Assembly (NCBI GenBank): GCA_004346645.1
Contig: SMDA01000005.1
Location: 124,001 to 188,000 of the forward strand
Length of the DNA stretch: 64,000 nucleotides
Source: Gulbenkiania mobilis
GTDB lineage: Bacteria; Pseudomonadota; Gammaproteobacteria; Burkholderiales; Chromobacteriaceae
Reading direction: 5' to 3'
Within the stretch, counting starts at the first letter, position 1; every line of letters starts with the position of its first letter. The notes beneath the pieces are model-generated. The model was not told where the DNA came from and did not search any database. It worked only from the letters and a program-made list of their open reading frames with translations. A program made the translations under genes and the position numbers. Positions 42,499 to 51,607 of this stretch are shown here, one piece after another.

Positions 42499-43810
42499 CT
42501 GGTTGCAGTCGATTGCCGAAAGGCGCTGGCCCATCCTGCCGGACACCCTGTCCGACCTGCGGCAAGCCTGCGCGCGTCATAGCGATCTCATCCGTTTCAC
42601 CGACATGGCCAACCTGTGCCTGTCGGACCCGCTGCTGCTGTTCGACCTGATGCGCATGGTGGGTGGTTCGCGTTCGCTGCAGCAGCACGACGTGCTGCCT
42701 TCGGTCGAGAAGATCCTGATGCTGATCGGGCTGGAGGGTGCGCTCGGCCGCTTCGGTCGCCTGACTCCTCTCGAATCCGTGCCGGGCCGGCTGTCGCCAG
42801 AAGTGATCGAGGCGGTGGGCGACTGGCTTGCACGTGGCCGGGTAGCGGCCATCCTTGCCAAGACATGGCTGTCACAGGCGGGCGAACTGAAAGTTGAAGA
42901 CTGCTACATGGCAGCCTTGCTGTACAACCTGCCGGCCTGCTTCTATCTCATTTATCGCAACGACATCCCCGACAAGCCACTGCTGCAGGCAGTATCGGAA
43001 ACTTTCGGAGTGGCCTATCCGCAACTCCTGGAAGCGTTTGTACGGACCATGCCTCTGCCAGTTGGACTGCTGGCCCTGCTGGGCAAACAGGGGGGCGCTT
43101 CACGCCGCAAGCAGATCCTGAGGCTGGCGGTGGCCACTGCCAACGGGCTGGAGCAAGGGTGGTGGCGTGCGACCTGGACGGTTGGGATCGAGGCCGCGGC
43201 CCGCCTGACGGGCCTGACCTTTGAAGAGGCATACGGTGGGGTCGTGAACGCTGTGCGCCAAGTGGCCCTGCATCCTCGGGCGCCGGGTTATGCGCACCCG
43301 GCGAAGGCCCTGCTGCTTCTGGAGGGAGAGTACCACCGGCCGCGTCAGCATGCCGTCAGCACGCTGACCGATGCGGAGCAGCTGGACCTCTCCATCCGCG
43401 AAGCCATGCGTCACCTCGCCAACGACCTGCACTTCGAACGGGTGCTGTTTTTTCAGTACGTCCGAGACAACCATCATCTGCGGCTGCGCTATCAGCTGGG
43501 GGTGGCAGAGGATCAGCCCCTCCGGCGCGCGCGCATTGAGCTGGAGCCAGGCAGCTTCTTCGCCCTGCTGACCAGCAAGCCGCAGAGTTTCCATGCGCCG
43601 GCCGCAGTGCGGGCACAGCTGCGGCAGAAATACGGTGATCCTTTCTTCACACTCAGCGGCGAGAGTGATTTTGCGCTGCTGACGCTGTTCTCGGGACAGA
43701 CGTTGGCAGGCGTGTTCTATGTCGATCACGGCAACAGCGGCCGTGCCATCGACGAGGATAGCTATCACGGCTTCAAGTCGCTGATCACCCGGCTTACACA
43801 TCGCTTCTGA
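42485..43810 (+). CDS. HDOD-domain signalling protein with GAF-like C-terminus
   Basis: 441 residues. The HDOD domain (about 20-210) has the pattern L-C-L-S-D-P-L-L-L-F-D-L-M-R and S-V-E-K-I-L-M-L-I-G. The C-terminal 150 residues resemble a GAF sensory domain. HDOD proteins often act in motility, c-di-GMP or stress signalling; the motAB neighbourhood fits motility. No enzymatic motif. Confidence 0.85.
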   Translation: MELANWLQSIAERRWPILPDTLSDLRQACARHSDLIRFTDMANLCLSDPLLLFDLMRMVGGSRSLQQHDVLPSVEKILMLIGLEGALGRFGRLTPLESVPGRLSPEVIEAVGDWLARGRVAAILAKTWLSQAGELKVEDCYMAALLYNLPACFYLIYRNDIPDKPLLQAVSETFGVAYPQLLEAFVRTMPLPVGLLALLGKQGGASRRKQILRLAVATANGLEQGWWRATWTVGIEAAARLTGLTFEEAYGGVVNAVRQVALHPRAPGYAHPAKALLLLEGEYHRPRQHAVSTLTDAEQLDLSIREAMRHLANDLHFERVLFFQYVRDNHHLRLRYQLGVAEDQPLRRARIELEPGSFFALLTSKPQSFHAPAAVRAQLRQKYGDPFFTLSGESDFALLTLFSGQTLAGVFYVDHGNSGRAIDEDSYHGFKSLITRLTHRF

Positions 43811-43823
43811 AGGTTTCCAGCTC

Positions 43824-44618
43824 TTGAAAGAAATCAGCTCTCCCCATAACGACGCGGTCAAGCGTCTGGCCCGATACATGGAACACACAAGGGACCGCCG
43901 CCGCGACGGGTTGCTGGTGCTGGAAGGCCTGCACCTGCTTCAGGCGGCCTTGGCGGCTGGCTGGGGGGTGGAGGGGGTGTTCTTCAACCGGCAGGCACTA
44001 GAGCACACTGAAGTGCAGGCTCTGCTGGCGAGCCTGCCCGAGGGGTGCCAGCCGGCCGTGCTCAGTGAGGGGGCCTTGGGCCGGATCAGCGCGCTTTCCT
44101 CCGCACCGGAACTGGTGGCCCTGTGTCGGCGGCCACCCGCCCGTGCTGCGCAGGCGGGCCGGGACTGGCTGCTGCTGGAAGATATCCAGGACCCGGGTAA
44201 TCTGGGCACCATCCTGCGCTCGGCCGCCGCAGCCGGGGTGCGCGACGTTCTGCTGTCGCGAGGTTGTGCCGAAGTCTACTCACCCAAGGTATTACGGGCC
44301 GGCATGGGGGCGCACTTCGCGCTCAACCTGCAGGAAAACGCTGATCTGGTGGCGGCACTACAGACTTACCGTGGACGCAAGCTGGTGACGCATCTGGAAG
44401 GCAGCAGCTCGCTCTACGGTGTAGACCTGACCGGGCCGGTGGCGTTCGTCATGGGCAATGAAGGTGCGGGGGTGTCGGCGGGCCTGTTGGCCGAAGCGGA
44501 CTGTAGAGTGCGCATCCCGATGCCGGGCACGGCGGAATCCCTCAATGTGGCCATGGCCGCTACACTGTGCCTGTTCGAGCAGGTGCGCCAGCGCGAAGGC
44601 CTCCGGCAACACGCCTGA
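43824..44618 (+). CDS. TrmH/SpoU-family RNA 2'-O-methyltransferase
   Basis: 264 residues, probably starting at TTG 43824 with AAGG upstream. SpoU motifs are present: D-P-G-N-L-G-T-I-L-R-S, V-M-G-N-E-G-A-G, and I-P-M-P-G-T-A-E-S-L-N-V-A. It methylates ribose in rRNA or tRNA using a knotted fold. The exact target is unknown. Confidence 0.92.
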   Translation: MKEISSPHNDAVKRLARYMEHTRDRRRDGLLVLEGLHLLQAALAAGWGVEGVFFNRQALEHTEVQALLASLPEGCQPAVLSEGALGRISALSSAPELVALCRRPPARAAQAGRDWLLLEDIQDPGNLGTILRSAAAAGVRDVLLSRGCAEVYSPKVLRAGMGAHFALNLQENADLVAALQTYRGRKLVTHLEGSSSLYGVDLTGPVAFVMGNEGAGVSAGLLAEADCRVRIPMPGTAESLNVAMAATLCLFEQVRQREGLRQHA

Positions 44619-44673
44619 ATCCGTCCCCCGCCGAGAAGGCGGCGGGCTGGGGGTTGGCATGGAACCTATCAGG

Positions 44674-44697
44674 ACCGAGGCAGAAGCTTCGGTTTTT
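44674..44697 (+). terminator. Terminator after the SpoU gene
   Basis: ACCGAGGC-agaa-GCTTCGGT, one G-T pair, then T6. Confidence 0.8.
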
Positions 44698-44717
44698 TAC
44701 TTTGACAGCCTTCAGGC

Positions 44718-45944
44718 TCAGTCCGCAATCGCAAGCCCTGCCTTGCAGGCGGCAATGGCCGCTACCCGGGCCTTGTCCACTGCCTCGGGGATGGCCCGCT
44801 TATCCTGGCACTGACGCGCAATCTCGCCGGCATCCACCGCGCGCGCGGCCTCAAGCATTGCCTGCAGCCAATCGGCCTGAGGGTAGGGGGCCGATTCGAA
44901 GTGCAGCCGGCCGCGTGCATCCGCAATGCATGCCTGCAGCAGTTGGCCGAAGCGTTCCGGCCGTCGCAGTGCGTCAGTGTCGCGGAAGAGCCGCAGCACG
45001 GTATCCGGACGCAGCTGCCCGGCAGTGTGCACCTTGGTGTGGTACAGCGTGACCAGGCGCGCCAGGTCCCGGCAGTCGGCGGGCACCCGCAGCCGCTCGC
45101 ACAGCGCCAGCAAGGGCTTCTCCCCCCGGGGTTCGTGGCCGATGTGACGGGGCAGGACCTCCGGTGGTGTCAGCGCCTTACCCAGATCGTGCATCAGCGC
45201 GGCAAAGCGGGCCGGCAGCGGCAGGTTGGCCGAAGCGGCATAATCCACCACCCGCATCACATGGTCGCCCGTGTCCACCTCCGGATGGTAGTCCGCGCGC
45301 TGCGGTATCCCGAACAAGGCATCCACCTCTGGCAGCAGGCGGGCCAGCGCGCCGCACTCGCGCAGTACGAGGAACATGCGCGAAGGCACGTCTTCCATCA
45401 GGCCCCGCGCGATCTCCTGCCACACACGCTCGGGCACCAGAGCGTCCACTTCGCCACTGGCCACCATGCTACGCATCAGCGCCAGCGTCTCCGGCGCGAC
45501 CCCAAAGCCGAAGCGTGCCGCGAACCGGGCCAGCCGCAGGATGCGCACCGGGTCTTCCACGAAAGCCGGCCCCACATGGCGCAGGAGCCGCAGTTCGAGA
45601 TCGCGCCGACCGTCGAACGGGTCCACCAGCGTGCCATCATCCGACTCGGCCATGGCGTTGATGGTCAGGTCCCTCCGGCCCAGGTCCTCTTCCAGCGTAA
45701 CGTCGGGGGCAGCGTGGAAGGTGAAGCCATGGTAACCCGGCGCTGTCTTGCGCTCGGTACGCGCCAAGGCGTATTCCTCGTGCGTCTCCGGGTGCAGGAA
45801 GACGGGAAAGTCCTTGCCCACGGGCCGGAAACCCTGGGCGCGCATTTGCTCCGGCGTGGCGCCCACCACCACCCAGTCACGGTCCTTGACTGGCAGGCCC
45901 AGGAGACGGTCGCGCACGGCCCCCCCAACGATGTAGACCTTCAC
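44718..45944 (-). CDS. cca: CCA tRNA nucleotidyltransferase (with HD domain)
   Basis: 408 residues. Nucleotidyltransferase motif [10 protein letters not shown] and metal D-R-D-W at the start; R-R-D-L-T-I-N-A-M motif B; the C-terminal HD phosphohydrolase has A-L-M-H-D-L-G-K. It adds or repairs the tRNA 3' CCA end. It has one exact 12-mer repeat at 45223 and a core match at 44940. Confidence 0.96.
   Translation of the reverse strand: MKVYIVGGAVRDRLLGLPVKDRDWVVVGATPEQMRAQGFRPVGKDFPVFLHPETHEEYALARTERKTAPGYHGFTFHAAPDVTLEEDLGRRDLTINAMAESDDGTLVDPFDGRRDLELRLLRHVGPAFVEDPVRILRLARFAARFGFGVAPETLALMRSMVASGEVDALVPERVWQEIARGLMEDVPSRMFLVLRECGALARLLPEVDALFGIPQRADYHPEVDTGDHVMRVVDYAASANLPLPARFAALMHDLGKALTPPEVLPRHIGHEPRGEKPLLALCERLRVPADCRDLARLVTLYHTKVHTAGQLRPDTVLRLFRDTDALRRPERFGQLLQACIADARGRLHFESAPYPQADWLQAMLEAARAVDAGEIARQCQDKRAIPEAVDKARVAAIAACKAGLAIAD
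45223..45234 (+). repeat. DUS-like 12-mer, exact
   Basis: AGGTTGGCCGAA inside cca, read by the gene in reverse as S-A-N-L. Confidence 0.85.
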
Positions 45945-45945
45945 G

Positions 45946-46899
45946 TCAGCGCCTTACCGTGGAGCGGTACAGATTCAAGCGATGGTTGTATTCGTCGTCA
46001 GCCAGATAGTGGGGCGCGACCGCTTCGAGCGGAGTGGGGGAGAAGCCCAGCACCTCGGTAGGGAAGGGCGCCTCGCTGACGTTGTCTACACTCAGCGAGC
46101 GCACATTGTCGCGGCTCATCAGAGTGGGACCTGGCATCACTTCCATCAGCCCGGCCTGCAGCATGGCCACCGAGGGTGGGACGGCAATGATCGAGCGCTC
46201 GTGTCCGGTCAGGCGGCCTACGTACTCCACCAGTTCGCGCAGGGTGTATACGCGCGGCCCGGCAAGATCCAGCTTCATTCCGAAGGTGGCCGGGTCCGGC
46301 AGGACGTTGGCCACCGCCTGCGCCACGTCGTTGGCCCAGACCGGCTGCATGCGGGTGTCCGCTCCGGCCAGCGGCATGAAGGGGGCCGCCTTCAGCAGGC
46401 GGGCGAACATGTTGAGGAAGTTGTCGCCGGCGCCGAAGACGACCGAAGGACGCAGGATAGTCCAGTCCAGCCCGCTCTCTGCGATCCGCTGTTCAGCGAT
46501 GCCCTTGGTCTGCTGATAATCGCTGGGTGCGTCCGGTGCGGCGCCCAGGGCGCTGATATGCACCAAGCGGCGTACCCCGGTTTTCTTGCAGGCGGCGATG
46601 ATGCGTTCCACCAGCCGCACGTGCACGGTTTCGAATGCCGAGCGCGAACCGTGCAGGATGCCCGCCATGCTGATCACCGCGTTGTGCGTGCCCACCAGGC
46701 TTTCGAGCGAGGCGTCGTCATGTACATCCGCCGTGGCCAGCAGCACCTTGGGCAGAACCAGCAGCGGCTCGCGGCGCGTGTGCTCCGGGTTGCGAGTAGC
46801 GATGGTGGTTTCGAAACTGGCCTCGGACAACTTTTCGGCCACATAGCTGCCAACAAAACCGCTGCCGCCGATGACGGCAACGCGCAGGATCGGGTACAT
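45946..46899 (-). CDS. NDUFA9-like NAD(P)-binding epimerase-fold protein
   Basis: 317 residues. The Rossmann opening is [12 protein letters not shown], with S-A-L-G-A and Y-Q-Q-T-K-G-I-A-E at the SDR catalytic positions. This matches atypical SDR proteins related to complex I NDUFA9. It possibly acts in quinone or membrane lipid redox metabolism. It follows the transglycosylase gene and precedes cca. Confidence 0.88.
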   Translation of the reverse strand: MYPILRVAVIGGSGFVGSYVAEKLSEASFETTIATRNPEHTRREPLLVLPKVLLATADVHDDASLESLVGTHNAVISMAGILHGSRSAFETVHVRLVERIIAACKKTGVRRLVHISALGAAPDAPSDYQQTKGIAEQRIAESGLDWTILRPSVVFGAGDNFLNMFARLLKAAPFMPLAGADTRMQPVWANDVAQAVANVLPDPATFGMKLDLAGPRVYTLRELVEYVGRLTGHERSIIAVPPSVAMLQAGLMEVMPGPTLMSRDNVRSLSVDNVSEAPFPTEVLGFSPTPLEAVAPHYLADDEYNHRLNLYRSTVRR

Positions 46900-46996
46900 G
46901 TGTTTTCCTCCATCAGAAACTGCGTGGCCCGGTCATGCCGGGCCACGCCATCCGCCAGGTTGCGGCGGTCGGAAAGGGCGGGCGGCCTATCCCGCG

Positions 46997-48886
46997 CTAG
47001 CGGGCGGGTACGACGCCCATCCGCCCGGAAAGCGCCAAGGGCGAACGGTTGAGGCCGCCGGCATAGTATGCCGCGTTTGCCATCACTTTTTGCACATAGT
47101 CGCGTGTTTCATCAAACGGGATGGTCTCCGCGTAGATCGGGCCCTCCAGCGGCCGGCTGTCCTGCCAGCCGCGTGCACGACCGGGGCCTGCGTTGTAGGC
47201 GGCCGTGGCCAGCACCGGGCTGCCGGACAGCGTGTCGAGCACGTGGCGCAGATACCAGGTGCCCAACTGGATGTTGGTGTCCACATCATTAACGACGTAG
47301 CGGCCCAGCCCGATCTTGCCGGCCACCCACTTGGCGGTCGCCGGCATCAACTGCATCAGACCCGAAGCGCCCACACCGGAGCGGGCCACATTCACGAAGC
47401 GGCTTTCCTGGCGGATGAGCCCGTACACCCAGGCTTCGTCGATGCCCAGCTCGCCGGCGTAGCGGCGGGTGATGTCACGATAGGGTGTCAGGTAGCGCAG
47501 CGAGAAGTCATGCTCTTCCCGGGTGCGCTCGGCACTGTAGATCGCCATGTCGTAAAAGCCGGCGCGTCGCGCTGCCTCCGCCGCAGCCAACAGCATGGTG
47601 TCAGTGCGGTTGCGCATCGCCCATCGCCATTCTCGCTGCGCATCGGTGCGCAGCTCGGGCCGGCTGTAGCGGCCGGCGATTTCGTGAAGCTCCAGCGCCC
47701 GCCGGATGGCCGGCTCTGACGAAACCTGCCGGACCTGTGCCTCACTGGGCGAACCGCCCGCCGGGGGCTCGCTCAGAGAGGTCCCCAGCGATTCCTGGGC
47801 CAGCAGCGCATAGTAGTGGTGGCCACGGCTCGCACGGGCGAGCAGGACCTGTCCTTCGGTCGTGCGTCCCAGCGCCTTCAGCGCCCGGCCTCGCCAGTAA
47901 AGCCAAGCAGGGGTTTCGGCCAACCTTGAGGGCATGGCCCGCACGATCACATCCAGACCCGTCCAGTTTTCCAGTCGCAGCGCAGAGCGGGCGCGCCAGG
48001 ACCAGTCATCGTCGGTCAGCTGCGCCGGGTCGGCACGCTCGTACCACACAAGTGCCTGGGCAGGCTGGAGCTTGCGTGCGGCCTGAGTGGCCAGCTGGCC
48101 CCATGCAAATCCTGCCTGTTCGCGGGTGAGCTGCGGTTCCAGTGTCTGGAGTAGGGTGCTGGCGCCCGGAAGATCGCTGCGCGCCTTGCGGACGATCTCG
48201 AACACTCGCGCCTCCTGTCCGGCCACGGTGCCGAGGTCGGCCAGCGCCGGCTGGACCAGAGGGGCGGTATCGGCAAGCAGGCCGGTCGAGGCGGCGAGCT
48301 GCCGTGCCTGGCTCTGGTAATTGCCGGCCAGGAGCAGGCGTACCCGCTTCCACAGCCAGGCCGGCCCCACCATCTGGCGCTGCGCTGCCGCCTCGATCAG
48401 CCGATTGCAGCCCTCCGGCAGTGGACGGCTCTCCTCAAAGGCGGTGGGGAGGTTTGCGGGCCGTCCCTGCTGCAGGTCCACCAGCGTGGCATAACAGCGG
48501 CTTTCCTCGTCGCGCCCGTCTTCTGGCAGACGGGCCAGCTCGCGGGCGGTGCGGGCCCAGTCCTGGCGCTGGCCCAGCCTCTTCACCCACTCGTTGCGCA
48601 AGCGTTCGGTTAGCAGGTTCTCGCCCTGACGCGAGAGAAACCGCTCAACGGTGGCATCGTCATCGGTCTCCGCCGCCTTCCATGCCAGCCAGAAGGCAGG
48701 GTAGGGGGCCAGCACATGGTCCGAGGGGAAGGTTTCGGCCAACCGGGCCAGGGTGTTCATGTCGTTGCGTTTGAAGGCATCGCGTGCGGCAATCAGGTCG
48801 TCTGCGGGCGCAGCGGCGGCGGGCAGGGCCAGCGCCAGCACGGCCACGCCAGCGGCCAGGCGGTGTAATCGGGACATGGAGCTCAT
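46997..48886 (-). CDS. slt: Soluble lytic murein transglycosylase
   Basis: 629 residues from ATG 48886 with a signal peptide (A-V-L-A-L-A-L-P-A-A-A-A). A long superhelical repeat region precedes the catalytic domain with Q-E-S-R-F (catalytic Glu), G-L-M-Q-L-M-P-A-T-A and A-Y-N-A-G-P-G-R. It cleaves peptidoglycan in the periplasm and may back up the broken mltB. It has an exact repeat at 47915 and a one-mismatch copy at 48734. Confidence 0.95.
   Translation of the reverse strand: MSSMSRLHRLAAGVAVLALALPAAAAPADDLIAARDAFKRNDMNTLARLAETFPSDHVLAPYPAFWLAWKAAETDDDATVERFLSRQGENLLTERLRNEWVKRLGQRQDWARTARELARLPEDGRDEESRCYATLVDLQQGRPANLPTAFEESRPLPEGCNRLIEAAAQRQMVGPAWLWKRVRLLLAGNYQSQARQLAASTGLLADTAPLVQPALADLGTVAGQEARVFEIVRKARSDLPGASTLLQTLEPQLTREQAGFAWGQLATQAARKLQPAQALVWYERADPAQLTDDDWSWRARSALRLENWTGLDVIVRAMPSRLAETPAWLYWRGRALKALGRTTEGQVLLARASRGHHYYALLAQESLGTSLSEPPAGGSPSEAQVRQVSSEPAIRRALELHEIAGRYSRPELRTDAQREWRWAMRNRTDTMLLAAAEAARRAGFYDMAIYSAERTREEHDFSLRYLTPYRDITRRYAGELGIDEAWVYGLIRQESRFVNVARSGVGASGLMQLMPATAKWVAGKIGLGRYVVNDVDTNIQLGTWYLRHVLDTLSGSPVLATAAYNAGPGRARGWQDSRPLEGPIYAETIPFDETRDYVQKVMANAAYYAGGLNRSPLALSGRMGVVPAR
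47915..47926 (-). repeat. DUS-like 12-mer, exact
   Basis: AGGTTGGCCGAA in the slt sense strand, translated R-L-A-E. Confidence 0.85.
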
Positions 48887-49006
48887 CGTCTGTTCGGTTG
48901 CGGCTGCCCTGCAGGCAGGCGCCACCCCCTGGCGGCGCAGGAGGTTGGAAGGCGCGGGGTAAGAATAGTTCGACACCAGACGTGCCAGCTCGCCTGGTAG
49001 GGCGGG

Positions 49007-50011
49007 TCAATCCGCCGCGTGATAGGCGGTTACCCGCTCCACTTCCTCGCGGGAGCCGAGGAAGATGGCTACCCGCTCGTGCAACTTGGAAGGCTGGATA
49101 TCAAGGATAGGCATCCGGCCGTTGGTGGCGGCGCCGCCAGCCTGTTCCACGATGAAGGCCATCGGGTTGCCTTCGTACATCAGACGCAGCTTGCCCGGCT
49201 TGGAAGGATCGCGAGCATCTTTGGGGTACATGAACACGCCGCCACGTACCAGGATGCGGTGCACTTCGGCCACCATCGAGGCGACCCAGCGCATGTTGTA
49301 GTCCTTGCCCAGCGGGCCGGTGGTGCCCGCCAAGAGCTCGCCGACGTAGCGCTGCACCGGGGCCTCCCAGTGGCGCTGGTTGGACATGTTGATCGCAAAC
49401 TCCTTAGTGCTGGCCGGAATGCGCATGTCTGGATGCGTCAACACGAACGAGCCCTGTTCCCGATCCAGGGTGAAGCCGTGCACGCCGTGGCCGAAGGTCA
49501 GCACCAGCATTGTCTGAGGACCGTAGACGGTATAACCCGCCGCCACCTGACGGCGGCCGGATTGCAGGAAGTCCGCTTCGGACGGGGCCACATCGCCCGG
49601 TGGGCACTCCAGCACCGAAAAGATGGTGCCGACCGAAATGTTCACGTCGATGTTGGACGAGCCGTCCAGCGGATCGAACAGCAGCAGGTAGCGGCCGCGC
49701 GGGTAATTCTCGGGGATCGAGTACGGCAGTTCCATCTCTTCGGACGCCATGGCAGCTAGGCTGCCGCCCCATTCGTTGGCTTCCAGCAGGATGTCGTTGG
49801 CGATTACATCCAGCTTCTTCTGAGCTTCGCCCTGAACGTTGCCCGAGCCGGCTTCGCCCAGTACCCCGGCCAGCGCGCCCTTGTTGACCGAATGGCTGAT
49901 CGCCTTGCATGCCCGGGCCACGGTTTCGATCAGCAGCCGCAGTTCGGGCGGAAGGTTGCCTTCTGTTCGCTGGGCTTCGATGAGAAAACGGGAAAGACTG
50001 ATGCGGCTCAT
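49007..50011 (-). CDS. fbp: Fructose-1,6-bisphosphatase class 1
   Basis: 334 residues, standard length. The metal site [11 protein letters not shown] and the C-terminal substrate region ([15 protein letters not shown]) are intact. It removes the 1-phosphate in gluconeogenesis. It is the last gene before the dif site. Confidence 0.97.
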   Translation of the reverse strand: MSRISLSRFLIEAQRTEGNLPPELRLLIETVARACKAISHSVNKGALAGVLGEAGSGNVQGEAQKKLDVIANDILLEANEWGGSLAAMASEEMELPYSIPENYPRGRYLLLFDPLDGSSNIDVNISVGTIFSVLECPPGDVAPSEADFLQSGRRQVAAGYTVYGPQTMLVLTFGHGVHGFTLDREQGSFVLTHPDMRIPASTKEFAINMSNQRHWEAPVQRYVGELLAGTTGPLGKDYNMRWVASMVAEVHRILVRGGVFMYPKDARDPSKPGKLRLMYEGNPMAFIVEQAGGAATNGRMPILDIQPSKLHERVAIFLGSREEVERVTAYHAAD

Positions 50012-50154
50012 GGGCTACCTCGTGGCACAAAGGGTTACGGGCGATACGATAAAGGCCGGATTATACGTCAAGCCGACATCACACGCGGCCGTAGGGCGTA
50101 AATGGGGACTGATCCCGACAGGCAGATCGAAGAGACCAGAGAAGAATATGCTTT

Positions 50155-50182
50155 AGTTCGCATAATACATATTATGTCAAAT
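50155..50182. other. dif: Chromosomal dif site (XerC/XerD)
   Basis: XerC arm AGTTCGCATAA (50155-50165), centre TACATA (50166-50171), XerD arm TTATGTCAAAT (50172-50182). Compared with E. coli dif, 23 of 28 bases agree, with mismatches only at arm ends, centre and one XerD-arm base. XerCD resolve chromosome dimers here, so it marks the terminus. The XerD arm is repeated at 51251. Confidence 0.9.
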
Positions 50183-50259
50183 TAAGAGGATGGTACGTAG
50201 AACTACGTATGTTCGTTTATGCGAGGTTTGATCCGGCCAAAAGCCGGGCTTTTGCTTCG

Positions 50260-50532
50260 ATGGCAAGACTACCTCGCGTGCCCAACGACCTGGACATGAC
50301 CATAGAACGCGCAGCATCACTACTCTGGAAATCCAACGCCAAAGAACTCGGCGTATCACACACCACGTACAAGGCGTACTGCTCCGGCAAGACGACGGTT
50401 CCGGTGCTGGTCTTGAAGTACCTTGACCTCAAAGAGCGAGCCGGCTGGCTCGACAAAGGACCATTTGCAGGCGCACACATCGACGGCGATGATTCTTGCA
50501 CCCCGAAGACCTGGCGATCTTGGCAGACATAA
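50260..50532 (+). CDS. Small HTH protein of the dif element
   Basis: 90 residues from ATG 50260; ATG 50209 in the same frame is possible but overlaps a palindrome and a hairpin (AAAAGCC/GGCTTTT). The segment L-G-V-S-H-T-T-Y-K-A-Y-C-S-G-K-T looks like a DNA-recognition helix region. It resembles regulators of small ssDNA phages in position and size only. The palindrome just upstream could be its operator. Confidence 0.55.
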   Translation: MARLPRVPNDLDMTIERAASLLWKSNAKELGVSHTTYKAYCSGKTTVPVLVLKYLDLKERAGWLDKGPFAGAHIDGDDSCTPKTWRSWQT

Positions 50533-50534
50533 AG

Positions 50535-50663
50535 ATGGCTCACCGCCTGGCCGAACGGCAGGCAGACTTGATCGAGCAGTTGAAAACCGAACGGGATTTC
50601 TACAGGCAGAACTGCCACCGACAGGCACGCTTCGGTCTTATGTTAAATCGACTGTTCCGCTAA
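50535..50663 (+). CDS. 42-residue helical peptide of the dif element
   Basis: A short basic, helical frame (M-A-H-R-L-A-E-R-Q-A-D-L-I-E-Q-L-K opening), starting 2 bases after the HTH gene. Coupled position is the only support. Function unknown. Confidence 0.4.
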   Translation: MAHRLAERQADLIEQLKTERDFYRQNCHRQARFGLMLNRLFR

Positions 50664-51066
50664 CTTCTGCTTGTCCAAGCGCCTGAGCACCTCCGCCATG
50701 CGCTGGACAGGCTCATTATCGGGTGTGGCCGGCAGACGGAAGACCAGAAGCCCCGCTTGCTTGCACACCTCATCCCTTGCCTTGTCCTGCTCGTGCTTGT
50801 TCCGATGACTGCGGTCATCTAGTTCTACGACCGCAGCAATGGTGAAGTCACGCCGGCAGACGAGGAAGTCAGCAACCTTCTGGCGCATCTTTCCGAATTC
50901 TCGGAAACGCGCAGACCTGCTCCCGCTCCGTCAGAGGACGACGGGCGACGAATCGAACATTTGAAGAAGGTGAAGATTGCGTAGAAACCTGCTTCTTCCT
51001 CAAATGGGGAGCAAAAAAAGCAATAAGCAGGAGAACAACTACGGCGAGCACAAGAAAAACCAGCAT
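50643..51066 (-). pseudogene. Broken DUF2726-type gene
   Basis: The 5' part (51066 to about 50900) encodes a membrane helix and the family start R-R-P-L-T-E-R-E-Q. The 3' part, in another frame (from about 50910 to 50643), encodes K-V-A-D-F-L-V-C-R-R-D-F and V-V-E-L-D-D-R-S-H-R, the conserved DUF2726 core. The middle 40-50 residues expected between them are missing and the frame changes, so a deletion has inactivated it. Confidence 0.7.
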
Positions 51067-51558
51067 TATCCGTCCTTAGAGAGGATAAAAGGCTAGACCA
51101 GCTCGCCGCTGGGTAGTGCCGCCTGGAGTCTGTTCCAGGGGGCGCGTCCTCGCCTTAAGGAGCTGCGGGCAGTACTACCCACTTTCGCTAGCGTCGCCTA
51201 CCCGTACCTCATGATGGCGGCAATCAAGCGCGGAAATCGATACTGGGTGGTTATGTCAAATATGATGGGGTCGCTCTTTTCCCACACGCGGGGTGTCTTG
51301 TACCAGGTCGCCGGAGGAAGCTTTCACCAAAACGGAAGAGCCGCCGGAGCCTAGTAGGCTGCGTGTGCCCGCGTCGGGGTTTGCGTGGCTAGAAAAACAG
51401 CACGATGGTGACGATCAGCGTCAGCAATGCAGCAAATACTGCAATGACAGCTGTCAGAGGTTCTTCTCTACTTGTAGATACATTCTCGCAGCGCCGTCCT
51501 GCGTGTCTGCATCGTGCGCGGTGTGCCGCCCTCCTCCATCTGCACGGTACAAAAGAAA
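51067..51558. other. Non-coding stretch: hairpin cluster and right edge of dif element
   Basis: From 51105 to 51180 there are nested inverted repeats: CCTGGA-gtctgt-TCCAGG and an outer GGGTAGT/ACTACCC pair. This is structured DNA of the kind at ssDNA-phage origins or packaging signals. The repeated XerD arm is at 51251-51261. From about 51262 to 51558 I see no convincing gene, RNA or repeat. Confidence 0.5.
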
Positions 51559-51559
51559 A

Positions 51560-51577
51560 CCCCCGGCACGCCGGGGG
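51560..51577 (-). terminator. Terminator of lpd
   Basis: CCCCCGGC/GCCGGGGG with a 2-base loop, followed on the minus strand by TTTTCTTTT. Confidence 0.9.
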
Positions 51578-51607
51578 CAAGAGGAGAGACAGCGATGAAA
51601 CCGGATG

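Larger units (their letters stand above)
50172..51261. mobile_element. Decayed Xer-integrated element at dif (filamentous-phage-satellite-like)
   Basis: The 11-base XerD arm TTATGTCAAAT occurs in the same orientation at 50172 and 51251, exactly 1,079 bp apart, as left by elements that integrate through XerCD. Between them are a palindrome TACGTAG-aa-CTACGTA (50194-50209), a small HTH gene, a 42-codon frame, a broken DUF2726 gene and a hairpin-rich stretch. The base composition and lack of housekeeping genes differ from both flanks. No replication or coat gene remains, so the phage type is inferred. Confidence 0.6.

Noticed and set aside
51211-51354. 47-codon plus-strand frame spanning the repeated XerD arm
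   Set aside because: It runs through the element boundary and has no ribosome binding site.
51389-51580. Minus-strand frame ending in a hydrophobic helix
   Set aside because: No credible start codon, and part of it lies in the lpd terminator.
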